Under the pieces are notes generated by a model that was not told the DNA's origin, did no database searches, and was given only the letters and a program-made list of their open reading frames with translations. A stretch of DNA of 64,000 nucleotides, from positions 288,906,971 through 288,970,970 of the forward strand of contig CM037878.1 of the NCBI GenBank assembly GCA_021292165.1, read 5' to 3'. Source of the DNA: Shinisaurus crocodilurus. Lineage: Eukaryota > Chordata > Lepidosauria > Squamata > Shinisauridae. This document shows, in pieces, positions 39,300-50,166 of this stretch (positions within the stretch are counted from its first letter, which is position 1; every line of letters starts with the position of its first letter). Made by a program: the position numbers and the translations under genes.

Positions 39300-39645
39300 G
39301 TTGACACACTCCTCACTTCCGCTTTCTGTAAACAACTGACAATTGCCCCACCTGGGACTCGGGAGATCTGGGTTCTAGTCCCTGCTCGGCCATGAAACTC
39401 ACTGGGTGACTTTGGGCCCACCCAAACAAACCTATGATTTGTCTTTGGGTTAACTCTGGGTTGTTTAACCCCTAAACAACCCATATTATCCAGGTCTGGA
39501 CATCACACACTCAACTGACGAATGGGTTGCTTACAGAAAGCGGAAGTGGAGAGCACGTCGGAGGCAGAGCGCTCGCTCCCACTCGGCAAACTGTGGGTTA
39601 ATTAACCCACAATTCAGTGTTATGTGAGAACTGGTCAATGTGGTA
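39300..39645. mobile_element. Foldback MITE carrying a SINE insertion
   Basis: CACTTCCGCTTTCTGTAAAC (39,313) pairs with GCTTACAGAAAGCGGAAGTG (39,529). The right end, inverted, reads GACCAGTTCTCACATAACAC, related to the GTTCGCACGACA family. The left arm is interrupted at about 39,340-39,420 by a SINE. Confidence 0.55.
39340..39422 (+). mobile_element. tRNA-type SINE head fragment
   Basis: GGGACTCGGGAGATCTGGGT, the B-box-like GGTTCTAGTCC and CATGAAACTCACTGGGTGAC match the SINE at 50,903-51,139. The 3' half is missing. Confidence 0.65.
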
Positions 39646-39744
39646 ATCAGCACAGATGACTGAGAAGCTCATCTTTTTTCCTCTTTTAAAGCAAGTTTCT
39701 GGCAAGCACATTTCAGAGGGTGAAATTTATTTATCTGCTTGTTT

Positions 39745-40640
39745 GTTTGTACCCCTCCTTTCCACCAAGAAAATGGAGGTCAAGATGGCTAACAATCATA
39801 AAAAGTTTTTTTTAAAAAATCAATACAAACTTAGTTAAAATAATAAAACAAATACATTCAAGAGCAAAGTTTAAAAAACACAACAATAAGAGCACCCAAC
39901 AATAACAGCACCCAACCCAACAGTCCAGCTTAAAAAACACAACAATAAGAGCACCCAACAATAAGAGCACCCAACCCAACAGTCCAGCTTATATGCCAAA
40001 GGCCTGCATGAATAAAAATGTCTTCGCATGGCAGTGGCAAGATAGCAGAGAAGAGCCAACCCAGCCTTCCTCAGCAGTGAGTTCCATTGTCTGAGAGCAG
40101 CCACCAAGAAAGCCCTCTCTTGTGTCGGCACCAAACCTGCCTCTGAAGGGTCTCCCCAAAGATCTTAAAACCTAGGCAGGCTTTTATGGAAGAAGGCAGT
40201 CTTTCAGGCAGCCCAATCCTGAGCCATATAGGACTTTATAGATCATGACCAGCACTTTGAATTGTGCCCAGAAACAGACTGGTAGCCAGTTGAAGTTGTA
40301 ACATGGGAGTCACATGCTCCCTGTAACCAGCCGCAATCAACAGTCTGGCCACAGCATTCTGGACTAACTGAAGTTTCCAAACTGTTTTCAAAGGCAGCTC
40401 CATGTAAAGCATGTTAGAGAGTCCAAATGGGATGTAATTAAGGCATATGTGACCATGGCTAGATCAGACATCTCTAAGAATGGGCACAGTTGGCACACTA
40501 GTCTCAGCTGTGCAAACACACTCCTGGCCACTGCCAAAAACTGGGTATCCAGATTCAGGCCTGAATCCAGAATTCACCCAAACTGCAATCCTTAGTCTTC
40601 AGGGGGAGTATCATCTAGCGCAGGTTGAGTCCCTATTCCC
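39745..40640 (-). mobile_element. L2-like LINE 3' part: RT C-terminus and 3' UTR
   Basis: The minus strand encodes MLYMELPLKTVWKLQLVQNA followed by RLLIAAGYREHVTP, a signature of the L2-clade RT thumb region. Downstream blocks (ERAFLVAALRQWNSLLRKAG) belong to the ORF2 C-terminus. The 3' UTR is A-rich on the plus strand and ends near 39,745 with a GTACAAACAAACAAG-type tail. Several stops and frameshifts are present, so it is dead. Confidence 0.8.
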
Positions 40641-41007
40641 CGATCTGCCTTTCAATTAAAATAAGAGTGAAACATTTCAAACCAGTGTGGATTGATTTAA
40701 TGAATTTATCTAAATCATGGTTTAAATCACCAAGAGAAAACCCTGATACACACACACACACACAAACACACACAGTGCCTCAGAACACCTTTTTGGCTGA
40801 AACACACTGGGCTCCAAATAAACCGTTAACAGCATCTTGGGACGTGGTGTCGCTTTCCGGTGGTCATTTTAGTGGATGCTGTGTGTCTGTAACTAAGTCC
40901 TCTGCCTTAGCTCCACCATCACTTAAGCATAGAACAACAATCGTATCCAACCTGTGTCTTTGCTCATATGTAGTCAGTGAAACAGAAAGCCCCAAACTTT
41001 CAAGAAG
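40641..41007. other. No gene recognised; (CA)n at 40,749-40,773
   Basis: CA microsatellite only. Confidence 0.5.
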
Positions 41008-41304
41008 CAAGGACCATGTTCGCACGATGGCTTATTTTCCCTCCCCTGCGTGCTGGTTGGGAGCTGCCTAATTAGCATAATTACTCTCGCTGGGCTGGGG
41101 TGTTTTACAAACCACCATGAAACCCTAGAACAAGCCAGGATTTCAGGGTGGTTCGTAAACCACCCTCGCCAAGTTTGGACATCACAACCTGCGCCTGGTG
41201 AGAGTAATTACGCTAATTAGGAGGCTCGTGACTGGCATGTGCAGGGATGGAAAATAAGCCACCGTGGCTTATTTTCCCTCCATAATCATGCAAACCTGCC
41301 CAAG
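41008..41304. mobile_element. Foldback MITE of the 'GTTCGCACGACA' family
   Basis: Left CCATGTTCGCACGATGGCTTATTTTCCCTC and inverted right GGCAGGTTTGCATGATTATG...GAGGGAAAATAAGCC form long arms. The interior is also symmetric (CTAATTAGCATAATTACTCTC versus GAGAGTAATTACGCTAATTAG). Total about 295 bp. Confidence 0.72.
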
Positions 41305-41861
41305 AGCTGCTAGTTAGGCTGTGTAGAGCTATTTTCAAGAGAAGAAAAACTGAAGTTAATCCCCATGCTTGGTTGGTAGGTAACTTATTTTTTATGATAC
41401 TGTAACTTTAGGTTTAGCATGCCTGTGATGAGGTTTAATTGTAAATGTTATTTTTTAAATAAGAAATTATTGATTTACTGATATTTTAAAAAACACACAA
41501 CCATTTTGTTTTTTTAATTCCACTCTTCCCCGAATTATGCAAGAGCAGGCATTTCAAAAAATATGCAAAGTTGTTCAATTCAAATAAATTATTATAATCA
41601 AGGTATTTTAAAGCACAAAACATTTATTTAACGCTTTGTACACAGCCCTGCCCATAAACCAACACTGACGATAAAGCCTGGGGGAGGAGTCCCCACTCGA
41701 GAAGTAGATTTGAAATATGAATTCTTCATGCTTGATTCCTCCCACACGAGTCTGTTTTGTACGAACCCCCCTTCAAGAGATTATCGAAGCTCTGCTAAAG
41801 GAAGTAGTACAACAGCTACGGGCCTTGCTGCTAGAACCCTGAAGTCCAATATCCCTTAAAC
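41305..41861. other. No gene recognised
   Basis: AT-rich sequence with no identifiable feature. Confidence 0.5.
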
Positions 41862-42016
41862 CAGGAATGAGGCACCTCCAGCCCACAGGAGGTCCCCACC
41901 TGACATGAAGCCACATGCCAGCAGTGGGGTGCCCCCCCCACTGTGGGCATGTGGCCCCCAAAATGCTTGCCTGAAACCAATATGGCCCTTGGGCAGAAAA
42001 AGGTTCCTCACTGCTG
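41862..42016. mobile_element. hAT-like MITE
   Basis: Starts CAGGAATGAGGCACCTCCAG. The inverted right end reads CAGCAGTGAGGAACCTTTTT. Flanks CCTTAAAC and CTTTAAGA agree at six of eight positions, compatible with an old 8-bp duplication. Confidence 0.6.
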
Positions 42017-42230
42017 CTTTAAGACATAGAAAATAGTCAACATCTGTTAGGAACATTTACGAAGTGTTGATTTTGATTTACATTTACCAAAATAAATTCT
42101 GGAAAATAACCTGGATCACATTACACAAATAGGCTATAAGTATTTTGCACTCCAAATTAGTTATTTTGAAATTTATTCAACACCCAGTTAAGGATTTCAA
42201 CTGCTCAACTTGAAAATGTTGCATGAAATA

Positions 42231-42482
42231 CAGTAATACCTTGGATTACAAGTAACTTGGTTTGAGAGCGTTTTGCAAGACAAGCAAAATTTTTAAAATT
42301 TATTTATTTATTTATTTACTTGATATACAAGCGACGTCTTGCAATACAAGTACTGTAGTACGGCTTAAATTAAAAATCTCTGTACAAATTTTTTTTGGGG
42401 GGATTTCGTTTTGATATAAGAGTGTTTTGGATTACAAGCACCTTTCCGGAACGAATTATGCTCTCAATCCAAGGCATGACTG
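42231..42482. mobile_element. Tigger/pogo-like MITE with TA target duplication
   Basis: A 252-bp copy homologous over its whole length, in inverse orientation, to 17,348-17,598: CAGTAATACCTTGGATTACA to AATCCAAGGCATGACTG, TA on each side. Confidence 0.82.
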
Positions 42483-45135
42483 TATAGGCATCTTAAACCC
42501 AGTAACATGTAGCAATTTACCCGATTCCAAATTAGTTTGCCCCAAGCCAGGAACAGCTATTTGCTACGAAGAAGCGCTGAACATTTGCCTGCCCCATCCG
42601 CAATTCAAACAAGATGCCATCTCCTCTTCTGACAGCAGGATGCACTAAGTTGCTGCACAGAGACCATCAGAACAATGATCAGAGACACATTTTTCTTGTC
42701 CCCTGTGATCAATACCAAGCATTATGCTTTCAAAACTTGCTTTGTACTGATATTATTCCAATATTTAAAGAAAAAATCTCTCAAGTCCCCAATATTTAAT
42801 GGCAGCATGGGTTAGCTATTACATTTTTGCCTTTTTATTTGCAAAGAATCAACTTCGGGAGAAGCAATACTGGAGATTGACAGTACCAGCCTTTTATATT
42901 CTTTCAAGGTTTGTATTTTCTCCAGCTGTGTTACTGACATCCCCTAGAACAGACATATACAAAGCTTTTTTTAACCTCAGGACAGTTTATACAGGAACCC
43001 TCTTATGACATCTAGACATTTATTACAAAAACATCAAGAGAAACAAGATGTAAAGAGTCAGATTTCCCAAGAGTAAAGAATCTCTGCTTGGAGCAACAAA
43101 AAAAAAAAAAGGAAAAAAGGAAAAAAAGTCACTGATCTAAAACTTTTGCTGTCTTATCTTGAGTAATCTGACACACTGCATTTGTACAATGTCAAGAATT
43201 TCAGATTTAACAGTTTAATTCAAGCAGGGGAGCTTTTTCGTTCACCAGCATTCTAGGGAAGAATGTTTGGCATTATATATTAACAAAAGCCTTCTGTAAC
43301 ACTCGTTTAAATCCTGGAAAGATCCTATTTGCTTGCACAAAAAATCCCATCTGTTATGCATTACGCACATGTATTCATAACTGTTGTTTTATATGCATGT
43401 CTTCGACTTTAATAATTACTACAAAGGAAGACTTAAGTAAATTGCATTTTCCCCTGACATTTTCACTTTGTTTCTGAGGCAGAAGTTAGTGTTTTCAAGC
43501 AGATTTGTCAAGAAAGGACATTGGTCTTATCAGAGTATTCCTGCAGTGTGTTTCCAATACTTAACTTCCTTTGTTTCAACAAGAGCACACAGAGAAAGCA
43601 AACGTTGCTGTTTTACACGATCAAGGCCAGGATTTAATATAAAATGGCTGTCTTAAATCATTCGTGTTCTATTTTCTAAAATATTGATTTAAGCTCATAT
43701 TTATCCGTATACTACTTTGAGCCAAGTATACATCTGCCCAGGCACTTTCACACAAGCATACAGTCAGGTATCTGATATTGAATTTGGTACCATGTGAATC
43801 TCAGTGTTTTCCCCCTCATTAGACAAAAGCAACCTTCCATTTTTTATGGCCGTGAAGTGCAACTTGACAATGTGTGGACACTGGGAGAAACTGTTACACA
43901 GAAGCCAGGGTTAGGCAGAGCTTAGCATGGCCTGTGCGTGGGATGTTGTACAGCCGCATATTCTGCTCCTATAGTTATCCCATGTCCTTGTAGTTCAAAA
44001 GGCATCCAAACACCAATTTCCATGCTTTTTCTTTCTTTCTTTTTTACACCCAAGCTCTTGCAAAAATAAAAACAAACCCAACACATGTCATTGCTTTAGT
44101 AAATGCCTTCATTTTGGAAATGGATGATGCATAACAGTTCAATTATGCCAACTGAATAAAAATTGTTATTCAGGGTTCAGAACTTCTGCTTTCTGCATTT
44201 TTTTAGGCCCAGAAAAGGCAAATTCTTCAGGTAGGAGTTTGATGTAGAAATCATTAGCGTGGAATTAGAGATTGTCTTGATTTTGGAACAGCAGTCCCTG
44301 CCCCAACTGTCCCCCCTTAGGAAGTAATTTTGTTCTTCTCATTACAATCGCTTTAAGATTTGCCAGCCAAAGGGTGGCCCCTAAGGCAGGCCTGTCAAAT
44401 TAGCAGGCCCTGGGCCTCAGCTGTAACATGCCAGTTTTGGATTGCAGCCTGCCAAGTGCTCAATAAATCCTCATTTATGCAACCACAGAAAAACATCAGA
44501 ATACATGTTTCTGTCATGCCTGCTAATGCATCATAGAGAACAAGCATCCATAAGTTTGCCAATTCTGTCCTGAAAGACAGGTTCCACCTTGCATTCTGAT
44601 CAATGCTAGCACACCGGAAGAGATGCTTAGAGAAGTGAAGAGAGTGCCGCTTCTCACAGCAGCAAGGACTGTAAAACCAGGAGAGCGCCCAGACACAAGA
44701 GTTGGGCGGGGTAAAGAGAGAGACACACACACACACAGCAGAGGGATTAGCTCTATCAAGAGATTATGTGCAGTCTGGTTGGTTGGTTGGTGTAGAACAG
44801 AGGTGGAGGATAGTAAGAGGGCAGGGACAAAGATTACAGGCAGCAATAGCCAGAGCAATGCCTGGTGCATGTCTGAGTTAGGTTGGGGGTGGGGGGAGAT
44901 GCATGCATGTGTGCAGATTGCAGGGATAATTAAATGACCTGTTCACAGGAGCTGAGCTCCTAACATGCAGTTAAGTCCACTACATAAGATGAGTGATAAA
45001 ATGTTTCTTGCTGTTCACATCCCTTCACTATATTTGAGCCTCCTGCCACTTTGTACAAAAGGAATACTAGGAAAGGAGAGAGGGAGCATAGGAAAACAAA
45101 GCCACATGGTTAGGGGCAGGGAAAGCAAGACACTG
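42483..45135. other. No gene recognised
   Basis: Contains an A-rich run at 43,090-43,130 and a short (CA) stretch at 44,720. Overlapping frames at 44,395-44,937 are not convincing. No known repeat found. Confidence 0.45.
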
Positions 45136-45495
45136 ACCCAGTTTGCAGGATCACTGCAGCTTGAACAAGCCATGGTGGCTTGTTTAAGATGTGGTGCGTG
45201 CCAGGATGCCTAATTACGTACCTGTCTGGGTGCAGCTTGCCATGTCATCCAAACCTAGGCAGCATGATTTGTTGCAGGGGGAAACAACCTTCAAATAACC
45301 CAACAACAGGCCATGGGTTATTTGAGGGTTGTTTCCCCCTCCAACAAGCAATGCCACCCAGGTTCAGATGACATGACAAGTTGAGCCCAGGCGGGTAACT
45401 AGGCAAATGGCACGCAGCACATGCCACAGCTTAAACAAGCCACCATGGTTTATTTACCGTAAGCCACGGTGATTGTGTGAACTGGGCCACTGCCT
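45136..45495. mobile_element. Large palindromic MITE, about 350 bp
   Basis: The two halves mirror each other around 45,305. Examples are AACAAGCCATGGTGGCTTGT versus ACAAGCCACCATGGTTTATT, TGCCATGTCATCCAAACCTAGG versus AGGTTCAGATGACATGACAA, and GGGGGAAACAACCTTCAAAT versus ATTTGAGGGTTGTTTCCCCC. The inverted right end GGCCCAGTTCACACAATCAC matches the GTTCGCACGACA family. Confidence 0.72.
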
Positions 45496-46285
45496 TTTTA
45501 ATCTGATGAGAGTGGAAAGGCTCCTTCTTTTGAGACCTGTGCTGTGCTTGCCAGAATGTAGCTTAGGTCTTCCTCAACTATACATAATTTGGATTTCCCG
45601 GGCCAACAGAGAAGCAAGCAACTATGTCAATGGGAATCCTGCTAACATAAGGGGAAATGCATTACTTCCCTCTATACATAACTGTAGAGGAAGCAAATAG
45701 TGTGTGGTCTGGCTTTTGTATGAATTATTCTTCCTAAAATCATAGCACAACTGCAAGGTTCAGGATGAAGTGGAGTGACTGCTGCTTAAACGAATGGAAC
45801 TACGGTACTTCAGAGTTTTGGAGTTAGATGTGTATTTTATTGTTTGAGTCTGTTTTAACTCTGTGTTTATATACCACCTTTCTGCCCTATACTGTAAACT
45901 ACCTTAGGAACCCTTATAATGTAGCTTAAAAGGCTCTTAAGGCAGTTCACACTATAGGGTAGAAAAGAAGTATATCAATTAGGTAAAAATTGAAAGTAAA
46001 AGAACACTCAGCTTACCATATCACAGTAGCAAGGATCTCAACAAACAGGAAAAACAATGTTAAAGTCCTTTCTTCCCCTCATGCCTATATGCTATTCTCT
46101 AACTAGAGAAGGCATAAATATATCTGAAACCATGCATGGGGGCTGGGGGAGAAAAGAGGCTGCTTGTGGAGGAAGATTTGGAGGGGGGAGAAGTTAAGCA
46201 CACCATTCATCCCTGTGCAAAATTCCCTGACCCCAAAGAAAGTTTGATTTTGTTTTTAAGGTATTAGGGCATTGAAGACTTACAG
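45496..46285. other. Mostly unrecognised; LINE-tail trace at 45,840-45,990
   Basis: 45,840-45,990 (TTATATACCACCTTTCTGCC ... AAGGCAGTTCACAC) looks like an inverted L2-type 3' tail. Nothing else is supported. Confidence 0.4.
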
Positions 46286-46590
46286 CAGAGATGGCCAACT
46301 TTTTTGGCAAGTGTGCCAGAGGTCAAATTCAAATTATGAGTCCACCACTCCAGTACTTATACAGCCCCACCCACCCCATGCTCTTTCAGTAGTTTTGCTT
46401 CTAGCTTTTTTGCACTGGGGAGGAGGGGAATAAGCGGAAGCATAGCCCTGTTGAGGCACAGAACAGAAGTGTGTAAGTCTGACTGATCCATTAGTCCTGT
46501 AGTTCTGCAGGTGCTCTCCAGGCATACCACAAACTCCTACGGTCTGTGACATTTTTAGCACTTATGATGCAGGCTGGCCATCAATGGCTG
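46286..46590. mobile_element. Possible hAT-like element
   Basis: Left CAGAGATGGCCAACTTTTTT is a typical hAT end. A loosely similar inverted end (GGCTGGCCATCAATGGCTG) lies at 46,572-46,590. No target duplication found. Confidence 0.35.
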
Positions 46591-46630
46591 GAGTCTCTAC
46601 TCATTTAATAGGTTAACTGAAAGTAGTATT

Positions 46631-47082
46631 GTGGAAGACCAGCAACCGGGTCTTCTGCGTGAGTTCGGCACTTAATGGGTTAACCGGCACTGAGATATAG
46701 CCCGTCAAGGGGATATTAAGCGATTAAAACTCAACCGCTATCTAAAAAGCACACAAGTCCATTTGCATCAAAGAATAGACACTTTATTTACGGTAGGTTA
46801 ATGGAGCGGAACTAATAGACTTCTAGGAATACTACAACATAAACAAAACTAGGTCATGACCTCAAATAGCTGAATTACTTGGTTCCCAGGCTAGCGTATT
46901 GCAGCAATAGTTACCTTACACCAGAGACTTTACGCTTCTAAGCTTCTGGTCTGCCTGGCCTGACTCCAAGCCCGTCCGTGCTCGGGGAAGAGAACTGCTT
47001 GACCCAGCCGGGGCTGGACTTGGAAGGTGTCAGCTCGCCCGTGTTCCCAACAACCTTTTTGGGTGGGTCGAGGGGTTTTCTA
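46631..47082 (-). repeat. 3' LTR of the Gmr1-like element
   Basis: Homologous to the LTR at about 5717-6180: TAGAAAACCCCTC, TTGTTGGGAACACGGGC, TACGCTAGCCTGGGAACC, a GTAAATAAAG polyadenylation signal, CGGGCTATATCTCAGTG and a TGGTCTTCCA end. A purine tract (complement of 47,083-47,108) sits immediately upstream. Whether the LTR begins right after it or at TGTTGGG (47,052) is uncertain. Confidence 0.75.
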
Positions 47083-47108
47083 CCCCATCCTTCCCCCCTC
47101 CCTGCCCC

Positions 47109-47486
47109 TTGATGATCAGGTGGGCTTATTCCTGCCCCTTGCGATCAGGTGGGCTTATTCCTGCCCGGGAAAGGTGATGTCTTGCATGTACCGGTTCCTT
47201 CAGGGGATACTTTGCAGCTCGTTGAGACTGCCCTTCACCTCCAGATGGTCCATGTGTCTTCTTGTGGATTCGGGTAGATGTTTCCCATTGTGTACCTGTC
47301 TGGCCAGACCTGCATCTCCTGTTCCCCTGGGTGGAGATTATGCAGACAGGGGTTGCCAGGGGAAACTACGTGTGGTCGCTAAGGGGAAACTATGTCAGGG
47401 TTCATGTCACTGTGTGTGTGCAAGCTTTCTCCACATCCCTCCCTTTGGAAAAAGATGGCATTGGGGCTCACCACCCCAATCCCTAT
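47109..47486 (-). other. 3' untranslated region of the Gmr1-like element
   Basis: Lies between the RNase H stop codon and the purine tract. It contains two ATAAGCCCACCTGATC units and GAAGGGCAGTCTCAACGAG, both also found in the related remnant at 5.5 kb. It is too short to hold an integrase, which supports pol ending after RNase H. Confidence 0.7.
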
Positions 47487-48180
47487 CTAATTTTCTCCTA
47501 ATGAGAAAGCCCTTGATAGTCCATCTGCCAAAATGTTATCCTTGCCCTTAATGTGCTCCACCGAAAAATCAAAATCTTGCAAGGCTAGACTCCATCTCAA
47601 TAGATTCTGGTTGGATCCCTTTACCCGATCCAACCAACACAAGGGGGAATGATCGGTCTGCAGCAAAAACAGTCGCCCCCAAAGGTAGGGGCAAAGCTTG
47701 GTCACTGCCCATACTACGGCTAGGCATTCCTTCTCTACTGTAGCCAAATTGCGTTCCCTGGGCAGAAGTTTTTTTACTCAAGCAGGCAACCGGGCACAGC
47801 CCTTACCTTGCCCGTTCTTGTAACAGGACAGCCCCCATCCCCGCCTCAGAAGCATCAGTCTGGAGCACAAAAGGGGCTTCAAAATCAGGTGCTTGCAAAA
47901 TAGGAGCTGCCATGAGGCAGGCTTTTAACCCATCAAAAGCTGTTTGGCAGGCGCTTGACCACTGGACTTTAAGCGGCTGGCGTTTCTTGCACAAATCCAT
48001 GAGTGGGGCGGCTAGCTGGCTAAAGTGGGGCACCAACTTACGGTAATAGCCGGCTAGCCCTAGAAAAGCTTGGACTTGTTTTTTGGTTGTCGGTCCGGGC
48101 CAGGTGCGGACCGACTCAACCTTGGCTTCCAGAGGCTTGATGCTTCCCCCCCCCCATCACTCTATGCCCTAGATACTCCA
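47487..48180 (-). pseudogene. Gmr1-like pol: RT connection and RNase H domain
   Basis: Begins in sequence joining RT to RNase H (AFLGLAGYYRKLVPHFSQLA), then RNase H: FVLQTDASEAGMGAVLLQE (first catalytic Asp), ATVEKECLAVVWAVTKLCPYL (catalytic Glu), FLLQTDHSPLCWL (Asp) and the end GKDNILADGLSRA. The frame changes near 47,800 and near 48,150 (a run of nine G). The stop follows ten residues after ADGLSR, as expected if RNase H is the last pol domain. Confidence 0.82.
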
Positions 48181-49137
48181 CCTCCCCTAGCCCGACCTGA
48201 CACTTCTTCGCCTTTACAGTCAACCCTGCCCCTTGAATCCGCTGAAACACTTGGGGCGGACATGCTGCAGGTGCTGCTCCCAGGTGGCGCTAAAGATGGC
48301 AATGTCGTCCAGATAGGCGCACACGAATTCCCCCAACCCATTTAGCATCCCATTCACCAGCCTTTGGAAGGTCTCCGGACCGTTCCGGACTCCGAATGGC
48401 AAGGTGGTGAATTGGAATAATCCTAGATGGGTGACAAAGGCAGACTTCAGCGCGGCATCAGGATCCAGCGGAACCTGCCAGTATCCCTTGGTTAAGTCTA
48501 GTGTGGTAATGTACTTTGCCCCTCCCAACCTCTCCAGCAGGACATCCATGTTCGGGATGGGGTGGGGTCTGGGACAGTCACCTTGTTGATTTTTATGTAA
48601 TCTACACAAAAAACGGACCCCTCCATCCTTCTTCACCACCAGCACGATTGGGGAGAACCAGGGACTTGAACTGGGCACAATAACTCCGAGGTCAAGCATG
48701 GCTTTGACCTCTTTTGCAATGACTTGGGCATGGTGACCTACCGCCCGGTATGGAAGGGACTGCAAAGGGGGGCTGTCCCCCATCAGGATTGTGTGCTGCA
48801 CTAGAGTAGTCTGACCAGGGCGATCCGAGAACAGTGGCTGGAAGTCCTCTAGGACCTGGGTCATTTGAATTTTCTGACTTTCCGACAGGAAGGGGGACAA
48901 CTCAATTTCCTCCAACCCTCCCCCTCTCCCCCATTCTGCCAGCAGGTCACCTTCGGCAAAGTCCCTATCAGTACATTCCTTCACACACCCGATAGCAGCT
49001 GAACGTTCTACATACAGTTTCAACATATTTACATGATACAGCTTTTGTTTCCCCGGTTGTCCTGGGAAAACCACTTGATAGTTCACCTTCCCAGCCCTCC
49101 CAACCACAGTTCCTGGACCCTCCCACTTCAAACACAA
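48181..49137 (-). pseudogene. Gmr1-like pol: integrase C-terminus fused to reverse transcriptase
   Basis: An open frame of 305 residues to 48,220. Residues 5-42 (WEGPGTVVGRAGKVNYQVVF ... YHVNMLKLY) form the GPY/F module that ends Gypsy-type integrases. After a linker of about 45 residues, RT begins: DLGVIVPSSSPWFSPIVLV, VKKDGG, TTLDLTKGYWQVPL (catalytic Asp), TTLPFGV and CAYLDD (275-278). A frameshift near 48,250 moves the rest to another frame (GLTVKAKKCQVGLGEVEYLG). The apparent start is only where the element is truncated. Confidence 0.85.
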
Positions 49138-49276
49138 TTACAGTATTACGGATGAACTAAAAAAAACCCAGGAACTTGCAACAGAAAGCACCTACAATGG
49201 ATTTATTTTTATATTCGATTTGTTTTAACTGTTTTATATATTTGAAAAATTAATTGCAAACCAATTAATTGCAAAC

Positions 49277-49999
49277 CAGGTGGGGGTCCCCAACCTGGTG
49301 CCCACAGGCACCTCCAATAGTCCCCACGGGCACCCATTTTTATTTTATTTTTCCATTTTTTAAATATATGTACATGGATTTATATGAAACACATACAACT
49401 TCCTAGCAATTACCTATACATAGGCTTCAACAAAAGCGGACCGAATATCCAAATAAGTATCCATTGGAGGCTGGCATCTATATGCCACCCGTTCATATAT
49501 CAAAATCCATTGCATTATAGGAGGTGAGTGATTATCCTTCCAATTTTGTAATATCAGTCTTTTAGCTGTCAAAAGGGTGTGGAGAATCCATTTCCCCTTC
49601 CATTTGTTAATTTCCATGAAGCAGGTAAATAATTTAAAAGAGCGTGTACATCAGTAAATATTAAAGATTGTTCCAGTACAAAATTTATCTGTGTAATAAC
49701 CTCTTCCCAAAAAGAAGCGACTACTGGCCCTTGCCAAAACATATGTTTAAAAGAAGCATTAGCTGTATTGCACCGCCAGCAATTAGCCGAATTACACAAT
49801 CCCTTATTAAAGAGACGTTGCGGTGTCCAGTAGACATGAAACAAACGCTTTTGCTGAATTAGATGCAGCCTAAAATCCATAGATGTGACAGGCAGACACC
49901 GAAGTGGCGATCCACTGATTAGGCATTTTGTGGTGATGCCCACAGCAATTTCTCAAATACCCAAATGTGCCCATGAATCCAAAAAGGTTGCGAACCCCT
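49277..49999. mobile_element. Possible hAT element carrying an L1 fragment
   Basis: Left CAGGTGGGGGTCCCCAACCTG and inverted right CAGGGGTTCGCAACCTTTTTG are hAT-like ends, and GTGCCC/GGGCAC motifs follow on both sides. An L1 fragment fills most of the interior. I find no 8-bp duplication, so pairing of the ends is tentative. Confidence 0.42.
49414..49950 (-). pseudogene. L1-type LINE ORF2 C-terminus
   Basis: The minus strand encodes HVYWTPQRLFNKGL, CWRCNTANASFKHMFW (the conserved L1 C-terminal Cys/His knuckle), FWEEVITQINFVL and, after a frame change near 49,600, LLTAKRLILQNWKDNHSPP. This is the extreme C-terminus of an L1-clade ORF2, and the only L1 sequence I see in the window. Confidence 0.8.
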
Positions 50000-50067
50000 G
50001 ATCTAAGGAGCAGTTATGGATGAAAGTATATGAAGAATAAAAAACAATGTAAAAGTAGAGGCCTGGT

Positions 50068-50166
50068 TATTACTTGGATGGGAGGCCCCTCCTCTAGTTT
50101 CCTGCACTGAGCAGGGGGTTGGACTCGATGGCCTTGTAGGCTCCTTCCAACTCTATAATCTATGAA
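50068..50166 (+). mobile_element. 5S rRNA-derived SINE with CR1-like tail, second copy
   Basis: GGCCTGGTTATTACTTGGAT (5S box C region) joins CCCCTCCTCTAGTTTCCTGC and then a CR1-like tail ending CCAACTCTATAATCTATG. The junction is the same as in the copy at 2649-2803. Confidence 0.78.

Larger units (their letters stand above)
46631..49140 (-). mobile_element. Gmr1-type Gypsy retrotransposon, 3' half (INT tail, RT, RNase H, 3' UTR, LTR)
   Basis: On the minus strand the order is integrase C-terminal module, RT, RNase H, stop, 3' UTR, purine tract, LTR. Integrase ahead of RT is the reverse of usual Ty3/Gypsy order and is known from Gmr1-like elements of deuterostomes. The element is cut at about 49,140, so gag, protease, most of integrase and the 5' LTR are absent. 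Frameshifts show it is inactive. The LTR is related to the remnant at 5440-6180. Confidence 0.83.

Noticed and set aside
47487..49137. An ordinary Gypsy element with deleted integrase
   Set aside because: The integrase C-terminal module is present, but ahead of RT, and the stop after RNase H looks natural.
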